From positions 714,501-778,500 of the forward strand of contig NZ_LT629733.1 in the NCBI RefSeq assembly GCF_900104785.1: a DNA stretch of 64,000 nucleotides. The letters are read 5' to 3'. Below are positions 9,328-17,181 of this stretch, one piece after another. Within the stretch, counting starts at the first letter, position 1; each line of letters opens with the position of its first letter. The notes under the pieces are model-generated. The model was not told where the DNA came from. It did not search any database and worked only from the letters and a program-made list of their open reading frames with translations. The stretch comes from Formosa sp. Hel1_31_208 (GTDB taxonomy: Bacteria > Bacteroidota > Bacteroidia > Flavobacteriales > Flavobacteriaceae). The translations under genes were made by a program, and so were the position numbers.

Positions 9328-9401
9328 CTCCTCTTCTTGGGCTCGAACCAAGGACCCTCTGATTAACAGTCAGATGCTCTAACCAACTGAGCTAAAGAGG
9401 A
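9328..9401 (-). tRNA. tRNA-Asn (GTT)
   Basis: A 74-base cloverleaf on the - strand. The acceptor stem is TCCTCTT/AAGAGGA with discriminator G; the D-arm begins TAGCTCAGTTGG; the anticodon stem and loop is TCTGA-CTGTTAA-TCAGA with anticodon GTT; the T-arm is CTTGG-TTCGAGC-CCAAG. CCA is not encoded. Asparagine identity follows from the GTT anticodon. Confidence 0.95.
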
Positions 9402-9423
9402 GTGTTTATCGCATTAGCGAGCG

Positions 9424-9431
9424 CAAATATA
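9424..9431 (-). promoter_or_regulatory. Promoter -7 element for tRNA-Asn
   Basis: On the - strand this reads TATATTTG, a full match to the Bacteroidota -7 consensus TAnnTTTG, 22 bases upstream of the tRNA. A convincing -33 TTTG at the usual distance is not seen. Confidence 0.5.
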
Positions 9432-9485
9432 TGCTATTTTTTATATTAAAAAAAACAATTTTTTTAAAAATGTTTTTAATTTTTT

Positions 9486-10811
9486 TTAAATCCAATCGTT
9501 GATATTTGCAAACAACACTAAGGTAATTAATATGACGAATCCAACTAATTGTGCACGTTCTAAAAATTTCTCGCTTGGTTTTCTTCCTGAGATCATTTCA
9601 AACAATAAGAACATGACATGACCACCGTCTAATGCCGGAATAGGCAATAAGTTCAATACACCTAACATAATAGATAAGAATGCTGTGAGCATCCAAAAGG
9701 CTTGCCAACTCCATACACTAGGAAAAATGCTATATATAGCTTTAAATCCACCAACACCTTTATAAGCTCCTGTACTTGGATTAAATATTGCTTTTAGTTG
9801 TGCGCCATACTTTTGCATGGTATCTACAAAATCACGTCCACCAGCTCCCCAACTTTCACCAAAAGTGTAAGTTTGAGTGGCAATATCAAAATAACCTAAT
9901 TCTGCAAAGCGATCGTCATCATAGGCTGCTTGAATACCGAACTTTCCATTCTCATCTACTTGTAATTGACGCGTAATTTTGTCATTGCCTCTTATTAAAT
10001 TAACAGTCAAGGTTTCATTTTTGTAATCTGTCATTAGTGAATCTAACTGATCAAAATACATTAAATCTTTTCCATCAATCGAGGTGATTATATCTTTAGT
10101 TTTTACGTCAACGGTCTTGTTTAGTGATGAATCTGTAACAGAACCTATCATAAACGGAATTCTACGTTCGAATAAATCTCTACTTTTTGCGGAAGTAAAT
10201 TGACCTAGAAAATCTTCAGGAAGTGAAATGACTTTTTCTTCACCATTACGTCTTATAGTAAAGGTTTCAGCACCAATAATATTAGAGCGCACATCATAAT
10301 CATTAACCACCTTAAAATCGTTGACCTTTATTATTTTATCTCCAGTTTTAAAACCAATATCTTGAAGTAATTCGTTTTCTATCCAATACCCACCTTTCAT
10401 GCTTTCCACTGTGGTGGTTTTATCACCATAAATAAAAGCCACAAATACGTAGATTAAATAAGCGAGTATAAAGTTGACGGTAACACCGCCTAGCATAATA
10501 ATTAAACGCTGCCAAGCTGGTTTTGAACGAAACTCCCAAGGTTGAGGTGGTAAGGCCATTTGCTCTTTATCCATACTCTCATCAATCATTCCAGCAATTT
10601 TTACATAACCACCAAGCGGAAGCCACCCAATGCCGTAGACCGTTTCTCCTATTTTCTTTTTAAATAATGAATATTTAATGTCAAAAAAGAGGTAAAACTT
10701 TTCAACTCTGGTTTTAAATAATTTTGCTGGTATAAAATGACCTAATTCGTGTAATACGATTAGTAATGAAAGACTCAGTAAAAATTGAGATATTCTTATT
10801 ACAAACTCCAT
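9486..10811 (-). CDS. rseP: Site-2 intramembrane zinc metalloprotease RseP
   Basis: A 441-aa inner-membrane protease that cleaves membrane-anchored anti-sigma factors. The zinc site HELGH lies in the first helix (IVLHELGHFIPAKLF, about residues 20-34) and the third ligand motif near the C-terminus (NLLPIPALDGGHVMF, about 390-405), with Asp in LDGGH. Between them are PDZ-like segments (GFKTGDKIIKVNDFKV and VKTKDIITSIDGKDL). Length and order match RseP/RasP (M50B). It stands alone between tRNA-Asn and the M1 peptidase; the anti-sigma substrate is not in this window. Confidence 0.93.
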   Translation of the reverse strand: MEFVIRISQFLLSLSLLIVLHELGHFIPAKLFKTRVEKFYLFFDIKYSLFKKKIGETVYGIGWLPLGGYVKIAGMIDESMDKEQMALPPQPWEFRSKPAWQRLIIMLGGVTVNFILAYLIYVFVAFIYGDKTTTVESMKGGYWIENELLQDIGFKTGDKIIKVNDFKVVNDYDVRSNIIGAETFTIRRNGEEKVISLPEDFLGQFTSAKSRDLFERRIPFMIGSVTDSSLNKTVDVKTKDIITSIDGKDLMYFDQLDSLMTDYKNETLTVNLIRGNDKITRQLQVDENGKFGIQAAYDDDRFAELGYFDIATQTYTFGESWGAGGRDFVDTMQKYGAQLKAIFNPSTGAYKGVGGFKAIYSIFPSVWSWQAFWMLTAFLSIMLGVLNLLPIPALDGGHVMFLLFEMISGRKPSEKFLERAQLVGFVILITLVLFANINDWI

Positions 10812-10841
10812 GTATCGTTAATCATATAAAATTATAGTCGA

Positions 10842-10849
10842 CAAAAGTA
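10842..10849 (-). promoter_or_regulatory. Promoter -7 element for rseP
   Basis: The - strand reads TACTTTTG, a full match to TAnnTTTG, 30 bases upstream of the rseP ATG. No clear -33 TTG is seen in the 17-23 base window. Confidence 0.45.
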
Positions 10850-10890
10850 GTGTTTTAGCAGCATTTAGAAAACTTTAATCCATTTAATGC

Positions 10891-12837
10891 TTATTTTTTT
10901 AACACCGATTTAGTAATGACTCCGTTCATAGTTTCGAATTGAATAAAGACCAATCCACTAGACCAAGAAGCTGTGTCTATTTTGGAATTCCATGGCAATT
11001 GAGTAATTAATTGCCCTAAAGGACTATAAACGCGTATTTCTGAAATGGATAAGGATATAGGTTTTTCAATATGTAACACGTCAGAAGTTGGATTAGGATA
11101 CAATAATAATGGGTTGTCGATTTCAAAATTTTCGGCGCCCAATAGTATACTATTGTCTCTTGAAATGATATCAGATTCTGGATCAAAAAGTATATCTTGA
11201 ACAGTAAAATTTACTGTTTCAATAAAGTTTTGTTGATTAGTAGTATTGTCTAATACAATATCTAATGTTTCTCCCATTGTTCCAAGAATACGCAATGGCA
11301 CAGGTGCTTCAAAGAAAGACACCGAAGCATCACTTTGTAACTGGTTTAGGGTTATAGACACTTGATTTGTATTGGGTTGATTCCAAATGACGTTATAAGT
11401 GGGATATCCTTGATTGTAGAGCCAATCGTTAAAAAATTCGGTCAAATCTTCACCAGATGAGGTTTCAACAATAGTAATAAAATCTTCTGTTTTGGCATAA
11501 TCAAAAGCGTGGGTAGCTGTTCCAAGATAATCTTGTAAAGCTTGAAAAAACATAGGGTCTCCTAGTTTTTTCCGAAGCATATGCAAGACCATTGCGCCTT
11601 TATTATAGCTTAATCTACCATTAAAAATCCGACTAACATTGAGCGTATCAGTATCACTTAAATATACCGCACCGTTTGATGCAGAAGTAATAGAGTTATT
11701 GCGTTGTTGTTTCCACGTGGTAAATGCAGCATTATCATCTAAGTTTTCAATCACTAAACCAGAGAGATATGTTGCGAAGCCTTCATTAAGCCAGATGTCT
11801 TTCCAACTCCCACATGTAATTTTATTTCCAAACCATTGATGTGCCAATTCATGAGCAATGAGGTTACGATTAAAACTGCCCATAAAAGATACGGTAGTAT
11901 GCTCCATACCACCTCCCCAACCAAACTGTGCATGTCCATATTTTTCACTTGCAAAAGGATATTCTTCAAATAGAGCACTAAATAGATTTATAATATCTAC
12001 CGTAACAGGTGTGCTACTTTGAGCTGTTTCAAGACTTTCTGGATAGACGTAATTTACAATGTTAAAAGGATTACCATTATTTGGAACGTTATGTGAATAC
12101 ACTTCATAATTAGTTGCGGCAATAGCAATCAAGTAAGCTGGAATAGGATAACGATGTTTAAAATGCGTTGTTTTTTGAACTCCATTAATACTCTGACTTT
12201 GCTCAACCCCATTTGAAACTGAAACATAAGCTTCATTTGAAGCATTAAACACAGGGGTTGTCATGTATACATCAATAGAGTCGATTTTATCAATAAGATC
12301 TTGTTTGCAAGGCCACCAAGCTTTTGCACCATATGGCTCAGATAAGGTCCAAATAACTGGATCACCATTATGGGTTGTTTGTTCAAAAGAACCAAACCCT
12401 GAACTCACTGGATTGCCCGAATAACTCACTGAAAGTGAATCTAAAATACCTGCTGCTTGAGTGCTCGGAAGCGTAATGATTAATTCATCTTCGGTATTAT
12501 GAGTAAAGGTGAGTGGGTTGCCGTCCTGTAAGACTTGTGATACAGTCATATTTGAAGCTAGGTCAAACGTAATAGTCGTCATGTTGCTTTTTGCCTCAAA
12601 ATATGAGGTAATCGTACCCGAAATAAAGGCAACACTAGGATCGATATCTAATTCCAATCTGTGATATTTTAAATCATAATTTCCTGTATTCAAATTAGCA
12701 CGATGCATAATACGTTGTAGTGCCGATTTTGCTTCAGCCTCTCGAATATTGTTGAGCGTTGTATTATAATCTTGTGAAAATGACACTGTAGAAAACAGTC
12801 CCAATACTAGGAGTAGTCGTAATTTGATAATGGTCAT
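10891..12837 (-). CDS. Secreted M1 family aminopeptidase with type IX secretion domain
   Basis: A 648-aa exported zinc peptidase. It has a signal peptide (LRLLLVLGLFSTVSFSQ), the substrate-recognition loop GWGGGMEHTTVSFM (a GxMEN variant with His in place of Asn), the zinc site HELAHQWFG (about 325-333) and the third ligand in WLNEGFATYLSGL. Residues about 575-648 form a type IX secretion (T9SS type A) C-terminal domain: LLLYPNPTSDVLHIEK, IRVYSPLGQLI and a final VLKK. It is therefore expected on the cell surface or outside the cell, where it would trim peptides. It is divergent from the SCO gene with 117 bases between. Confidence 0.92.
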   Translation of the reverse strand: MTIIKLRLLLVLGLFSTVSFSQDYNTTLNNIREAEAKSALQRIMHRANLNTGNYDLKYHRLELDIDPSVAFISGTITSYFEAKSNMTTITFDLASNMTVSQVLQDGNPLTFTHNTEDELIITLPSTQAAGILDSLSVSYSGNPVSSGFGSFEQTTHNGDPVIWTLSEPYGAKAWWPCKQDLIDKIDSIDVYMTTPVFNASNEAYVSVSNGVEQSQSINGVQKTTHFKHRYPIPAYLIAIAATNYEVYSHNVPNNGNPFNIVNYVYPESLETAQSSTPVTVDIINLFSALFEEYPFASEKYGHAQFGWGGGMEHTTVSFMGSFNRNLIAHELAHQWFGNKITCGSWKDIWLNEGFATYLSGLVIENLDDNAAFTTWKQQRNNSITSASNGAVYLSDTDTLNVSRIFNGRLSYNKGAMVLHMLRKKLGDPMFFQALQDYLGTATHAFDYAKTEDFITIVETSSGEDLTEFFNDWLYNQGYPTYNVIWNQPNTNQVSITLNQLQSDASVSFFEAPVPLRILGTMGETLDIVLDNTTNQQNFIETVNFTVQDILFDPESDIISRDNSILLGAENFEIDNPLLLYPNPTSDVLHIEKPISLSISEIRVYSPLGQLITQLPWNSKIDTASWSSGLVFIQFETMNGVITKSVLKK

Positions 12838-12897
12838 TTTTTCTTTTTTTTAACAATATAGCTAGATAAAAGTAGTCATTTTGTTGCTATTGTGTCG

Positions 12898-12905
12898 TAT
12901 TTTTG
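12898..12905 (+). promoter_or_regulatory. Promoter -7 element for the SCO-family gene
   Basis: TATTTTTG matches the Bacteroidota -7 consensus TAnnTTTG and lies 49 bases before the ATG at 12955. A TTTG at 12880-12883 is 14 bases upstream, shorter than usual for a -33 element, so the pair is uncertain. Confidence 0.4.
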
Positions 12906-12954
12906 CACTCGAAACTTACAATTCTAAAATAGTCAAAGACTTAATTATCAGTTT

Positions 12955-13623
12955 ATGTTGAGATATTTAAAACAACTCAAGATATTTTTCACGGTCTTAG
13001 CAATAGTGTCTGGGATTATCATTTTTCTGATTTATTCAGTCTTAGATGTTGAGAAACCATTGCCAATATATCAGCCTAATCGCCTTGATGCGTCTCTAGT
13101 GGATAGTACTATTCAGCATAAAAAGAAATATCATACTATTGCCGATTTCAAATTGCTTAATCAAAATGGAGATACCATTACTCAAGAGGATTACAAAGAT
13201 AAAATCTATGTAGCCGATTTCTTTTTTACCACATGCCAAACCATTTGTCCCATAATGACCGATCAGATGCATCGCATACAAGATGAAATTTTAGAGGATG
13301 ACGAGGTGTTGTTATTATCGCATTCGGTCACACCTGAAATTGATTCTGTGGCCCAATTAAAACGATATGCTATTGAAAAAGGGGTTAATGATAAGAAGTG
13401 GAACCTGGTTACGGGAGATAGAAAACAAATCTATGACCTTGCAAGAAAATCATATTTGGTCGTTAAAGATGACAACACGGAAGACTACGGAATGGTGCAT
13501 ACCGAAAACTTTGCTCTCATAGATAAAAATAAGCAGATTAGAGGGTTATACAATGGGATTAGTCCAACATCAGTCGACTCATTATTACAAGATATAAAAC
13601 GCTTGAAAAAGGAATATCAATAG
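12955..13623 (+). CDS. SCO1/SenC family copper/redox protein
   Basis: A 222-aa protein with one N-terminal membrane anchor (about residues 10-27) and a thioredoxin-like domain facing the periplasm. It has the SCO metal site: CQTIC (CxxxC, about 94-98) in FFFTTCQTICPIMTDQM and the distal His in MVHTENFAL (about 181). SCO proteins deliver copper to the CuA site of cytochrome c oxidase or act as thiol reductants. No oxidase subunit lies nearby. It is the first gene of the metal-handling stretch and sits 72 bases before feoA. Confidence 0.9.
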   Translation: MLRYLKQLKIFFTVLAIVSGIIIFLIYSVLDVEKPLPIYQPNRLDASLVDSTIQHKKKYHTIADFKLLNQNGDTITQEDYKDKIYVADFFFTTCQTICPIMTDQMHRIQDEILEDDEVLLLSHSVTPEIDSVAQLKRYAIEKGVNDKKWNLVTGDRKQIYDLARKSYLVVKDDNTEDYGMVHTENFALIDKNKQIRGLYNGISPTSVDSLLQDIKRLKKEYQ

Positions 13624-13695
13624 TTTTGGTGCAACAATTTTTTTAGGCTGAATATTTCCTTTATTTTTGCTTCTTTAAAATCAATCTAAATAAGC

Positions 13696-13929
13696 TTGCA
13701 AGTCACTTTAGCAGATATAAAACGAGGGCAACAGGGGATCATCATAGATGTATCCTCCATTCATATTCCACTTAAACTCCTAGAAATGGGTTGTTTGCCT
13801 GGGAACAAAGTAGAACTTGTACAAATGGCTCCTTTTGCCGACCCTATGTATCTTAACATTAATGGCACCCATCTCGCCATCCGAAAAGAAACAGCCATTC
13901 ACATTTTAATAGATATTTCTAATGAGTAA
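13696..13929 (+). CDS. feoA: Ferrous iron transport protein A
   Basis: A 77-aa SH3-like cytosolic protein that assists FeoB. It begins at TTG 13696 (MQVTLADIKRGQQGII), and no ATG fits better; the family features LLEMGCLPGN and a C-terminal LAIRKETAIHILI strand are clear. It overlaps feoB by 8 bases, so the two are cotranslated. A possible -7 element TATTTTTG lies at 13662-13669 without a clear -33 partner. Confidence 0.92.
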   Translation: MQVTLADIKRGQQGIIIDVSSIHIPLKLLEMGCLPGNKVELVQMAPFADPMYLNINGTHLAIRKETAIHILIDISNE

Positions 13930-16021
13930 ACAAATTAACGTTGCGCTTATTGGAAATCCGAATACGGGCAAAACGTCTGTCTTCAATGCATTAACGGGCT
14001 TGAATCAAAAAGTAGGTAATTACCCTGGTATTACTGTAGAGAAAAAGGAAGGCATATGTAAACTTCCTAGAGGTGTAAAAGCGCATATCATTGATTTGCC
14101 TGGCACCTACAGTTTAAATGCCTCCTCTTTAGACGAGAATGTCGTTATCGAACTTTTATTAAATAAAAAAGATAAAGATTTTCCTGATGTAGCTGTTGTG
14201 GTTAGTGATGTAGAAAACTTAAAACGAAATCTATTACTATTTACACAAATAAAAGACTTAGAGATTCCAGCGATATTGGTAATCAATATGTCTGATCGAA
14301 TGAAATATAAGGGCATTCAGTTAGATATGCCATATTTAGAGCAACAGTTACAAACTAAAATTGCCTTAATCAGCACCAGAAAAAATAATGGTATTGACCA
14401 GCTTAAAGAGTTAATAATGAGCTATAAGGAACTATCAGTAACACCTTGTTTAAAAGCCTCTGAAATTGATGCAGATTATTTTGATAAACTGCGTAAGGCA
14501 TTTCCAAACCAGTTACTTTATAAGCTGTGGTTGGTCATTACTCAAGATGTCAACTTCGGAAAAATTGATCGAAATCAAGTAGATGCAATAGATAGTTTTA
14601 AAACCAAAAGCAAAGCAGATCTCAAGCGTTTGCAGCAAAAAGAAACCATTAAACGGTATCAATTTATTAATAATACGCTTAAAAAAGGCCAAACCATTGA
14701 TTTAAAAAGTGCCAAAGATTTGCGTATACGGTTAGATAGAATTCTAACACATAAGGTTTGGGGTTATTTAATTTTTGGAATTATTTTGTTAACCATTTTT
14801 CAAGCCATTTACGTTTGGTCAAGTGTTCCAATGGACTTCATAGACACTACATTTGCTTCCTTAAGTGAATGGGCTAAAAACATCATGCCTGAAGGTGCTT
14901 TTACCAATTTAATTGCAGAAGGTATTATTCCAGGGCTTGGTGGCATTGTTATATTCATTCCGCAAATTGCATTTTTGTTTCTATTCATTTCTATTTTGGA
15001 AGAAAGTGGTTATATGAGTCGTGTGGTCTTTTTAATGGACCGCATTATGCGTCGTTTTGGGTTGAGTGGCAAAAGTGTAGTGCCCTTAATTTCTGGAACC
15101 GCTTGCGCTATTCCCGCAATTATGGCTACTAGAAATATTGAAAGTTGGAAAGAACGCTTAATCACTATTTTAGTAACGCCTTTTACAACCTGTTCTGCGC
15201 GATTGCCAGTATATTTAATTATCATTTCGTTAGTCATTCCAGAAGGCTATTTTATCGGGTTGAGTTATCAAGCACTAACCTTAATGTTACTCTATCTCAT
15301 TGGGTTTGGAACCGCTATTATTTCGGCTTGGATCTTAAACAAAATAATGAAGATAAAAAGCAAGACCTTTTTTGTTGTTGAAATGCCAAACTATAAAGTT
15401 CCATTGTTTAAGAATGTGGTCTTAGCCGTTTTAGAGAAAACTAAATCCTTCGTATTTGGAGCAGGTAAAATCATACTAGCTATATCTATTGTGCTTTGGT
15501 TCTTGGCATCTTACGGACCTGGAGAAGAGTTTAATAATGCAGAAGAAATTGTAAGAACAGCCTCAGCTTCCGAGAATTTATCTTCGGAAGAATTAAACCA
15601 AAAAATCGCATCTCATAAATTGGAACATTCATTTATAGGTATTGCCGGACATGCTATTGAACCGGCAATAAGACCGCTAGGATACGATTGGAAAATAGGA
15701 ATTGCGATTGTCAGTTCATTTGCCGCTCGTGAAGTTTTTGTTGGAACTTTAGCCACTATTTATAGCGTTGGTAGTGATGAACAAGAGACCATAAAAAATC
15801 GAATGGCTGGAGAGGTGAATCCTATTCTTGGCGGACCATTATTTAACTTTGCAAGTGGAATATCCCTATTATTGTTTTATGCGTTTGCCATGCAATGTAT
15901 GAGCACGTTGGCCATAGTTAAACGTGAAACAAATACATGGAAGTGGCCAATGCTACAGTTGACTATTATGAGCGCTTTTGCGTATATTGTAGCATTAATC
16001 GCCTACCAATTTTTAAAATAA
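13922..16021 (+). CDS. feoB: Ferrous iron transporter B
   Basis: A 699-aa Fe(II) permease of the inner membrane. The N-terminal G domain has G1 GNPNTGKTSVF (about 11-21), the switch region GNYPGITVEKKEG and G3 DLPGTYSL. The membrane part follows from about residue 275, with two Gate motifs around SGKSVVPLISGTACAIPAIM and the second half near EVFVGTLATIYSVG. Length is slightly short of E. coli FeoB because the G-domain helical part is compact. It overlaps feoA upstream and abuts a 47-aa Cys-tailed peptide downstream, a common Feo operon layout. Confidence 0.95.
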   Translation: MSKQINVALIGNPNTGKTSVFNALTGLNQKVGNYPGITVEKKEGICKLPRGVKAHIIDLPGTYSLNASSLDENVVIELLLNKKDKDFPDVAVVVSDVENLKRNLLLFTQIKDLEIPAILVINMSDRMKYKGIQLDMPYLEQQLQTKIALISTRKNNGIDQLKELIMSYKELSVTPCLKASEIDADYFDKLRKAFPNQLLYKLWLVITQDVNFGKIDRNQVDAIDSFKTKSKADLKRLQQKETIKRYQFINNTLKKGQTIDLKSAKDLRIRLDRILTHKVWGYLIFGIILLTIFQAIYVWSSVPMDFIDTTFASLSEWAKNIMPEGAFTNLIAEGIIPGLGGIVIFIPQIAFLFLFISILEESGYMSRVVFLMDRIMRRFGLSGKSVVPLISGTACAIPAIMATRNIESWKERLITILVTPFTTCSARLPVYLIIISLVIPEGYFIGLSYQALTLMLLYLIGFGTAIISAWILNKIMKIKSKTFFVVEMPNYKVPLFKNVVLAVLEKTKSFVFGAGKIILAISIVLWFLASYGPGEEFNNAEEIVRTASASENLSSEELNQKIASHKLEHSFIGIAGHAIEPAIRPLGYDWKIGIAIVSSFAAREVFVGTLATIYSVGSDEQETIKNRMAGEVNPILGGPLFNFASGISLLLFYAFAMQCMSTLAIVKRETNTWKWPMLQLTIMSAFAYIVALIAYQFLK

Positions 16022-16165
16022 ATGAACACAGTTATCCAAAACATATTAGTAATTCTAGCGCTAGGAATAGCCGTTTGGTTCCTCTTACAAAAGTTCGGAC
16101 TGCTTCCAAAAAAGAAGGCAGCACCTTCAAAGACCTGTGGACAAGATGACTGCGGGTGTCACTAA
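16022..16165 (+). CDS. FeoB-associated Cys-rich membrane protein, 47 aa
   Basis: Directly after the feoB stop, ATG 16022 opens a 47-residue frame: MNTVIQNILVILALGIAVWF, then a short basic segment (KKK) and a tail ending CGQDDCGCH. One membrane helix with a Cys-rich C-terminus in this place is the FeoB-associated Cys-rich (FeoC-like, virus-attachment-p12-type) family. It probably helps FeoB or binds iron or an Fe-S cluster at the cytosolic face; the role is inferred from position and family. Confidence 0.82.
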   Translation: MNTVIQNILVILALGIAVWFLLQKFGLLPKKKAAPSKTCGQDDCGCH

Positions 16166-16167
16166 GA

Positions 16168-16587
16168 TTATTTGGGATGAAATACGATTTCTAAATTATA
16201 GTCTTTTTCAGGGATTGGATTTCCGTTTTGAGGATATGGCGTTAAGTTTATTCCAAATATTTTAAAATCCTGAGCAACAAATATTAAGTTGTTCTCTTCA
16301 GTTACATACCCACTGGCATGAATAACCACTTCTTTGTCGGTCAGAAAAATATCGTTTTTATACACTGAAATGAGAACTTTTGCCTCACCTGCTCTGATGC
16401 ACATCACATCTTTTGGACATCGAGAATCTGAAATAAGCTTTTCGAAGCTTACCTTATGCGACAGATATTCAACTTTCCCTTGAAATTTAATTATTTTGAT
16501 GATGCTCAATGAATCTTTAATAAAACTTGATTGAGATGACACTTGATGTATCATTACTAAAAAGAGTAAGAACATAGTATATTTCAT
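16168..16587 (-). CDS. Small secreted protein with SRCP-CI-AGEA motif
   Basis: A 139-aa protein with a signal peptide (MKYTMFLLFLVMIHQVSSQ) and a beta-rich body. The only strong marker is SRCPKDVMCIRAGEAKV (about 55-71), a two-Cys motif that I know from many small uncharacterised Bacteroidota exported proteins; the two cysteines may form a disulfide. Function is unknown. It points toward feoB and converges on the FeoB-associated peptide with only two bases between stop codons, and its start is divergent from the metal-efflux operon. Confidence 0.7.
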   Translation of the reverse strand: MKYTMFLLFLVMIHQVSSQSSFIKDSLSIIKIIKFQGKVEYLSHKVSFEKLISDSRCPKDVMCIRAGEAKVLISVYKNDIFLTDKEVVIHASGYVTEENNLIFVAQDFKIFGINLTPYPQNGNPIPEKDYNLEIVFHPK

Positions 16588-16664
16588 GAATGTGCTTTCT
16601 TATAAATATGACCGATTTTTTCAAGTGTTATATTTTCCGAATATAAGTATAAACGAATAGATTA

Positions 16665-16680
16665 CTTAGGTATAATTACC
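16665..16680. promoter_or_regulatory. Possible metal-regulator site before the efflux operon
   Basis: The segment CTTAGGTATAATTACC agrees at 11 of 16 positions with the perfect palindrome found before the MntR gene (22724-22739), sharing TTA-n-GTATA-n-TTA. It occupies the expected -33 area of the promoter whose -7 is at 16699. Its own dyad symmetry is weak and AT-rich DNA gives such matches by chance, so this is only a candidate. Confidence 0.25.
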
Positions 16681-16698
16681 ATAGCATCAAATTTTTTT

Positions 16699-16706
16699 TA
16701 ACTTTG
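16699..16706 (+). promoter_or_regulatory. Promoter -7 element of the metal-efflux operon
   Basis: TAACTTTG matches TAnnTTTG exactly. Its last base is only five bases before the ATG at 16712, so a transcript from this promoter would have almost no leader. No TTTG is seen at the -33 distance, which would suit a promoter that needs or is blocked by a regulator. Confidence 0.4.
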
Positions 16707-16711
16707 TTAAG

Positions 16712-17110
16712 ATGAGTAAATTATTTGCCATACTATTAACGTCTTTAATTCTTGTGCAAAGTCTGCATATAGATTACGATGATATTGTGCAGTTTGATGA
16801 GTTAATTGAGCATGCACAATTTCATAAAGCAGAGTATGGGGATAATTTTTTTGTGTTCATCTCTAAACACTACGGAGAGTTGAAAGCTGATCATAATCAA
16901 AAACACCAAGAAGAGGAGCAGGAGCACAAGCAGCTGCCATTTCAGTGTTCTGATCATATGCTACTTATTACGGCATTCGTTATGCAAGATTTATTTTCAG
17001 AATTAGAGGTTATAGAAATTATGGAAATAAATACGGCAAATTTTCATTACCATTCGTCGTTTTCATCACTGCATAAGAAAGGATTACTACAACCTCCCAA
17101 GCACGCATAA
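16712..17110 (+). CDS. His-rich exported protein at head of metal-efflux operon
   Basis: A 132-aa protein with a hydrophobic N-terminus (KLFAILLTSLILVQSLH) that may be a signal peptide or anchor. The body is rich in His and Glu: EHAQFHKAEYG, then a strongly charged stretch NQKHQEEEQEHKQLPFQCSD, and a C-terminal FHYHSSFSSLHKK. This composition suggests divalent metal binding in the periplasm. Small proteins of this kind precede CzcA/CusA genes in other Flavobacteria. No catalytic motif is seen. It lies 71 bases before the CzcA-type gene. Confidence 0.65.
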   Translation: MSKLFAILLTSLILVQSLHIDYDDIVQFDELIEHAQFHKAEYGDNFFVFISKHYGELKADHNQKHQEEEQEHKQLPFQCSDHMLLITAFVMQDLFSELEVIEIMEINTANFHYHSSFSSLHKKGLLQPPKHA

Positions 17111-17181
17111 TTTATTGAATTATTTAATGTTTTTTGTCAACTTATTTTGAAATGAGTTGTCACACAATTTATCAATGAATT

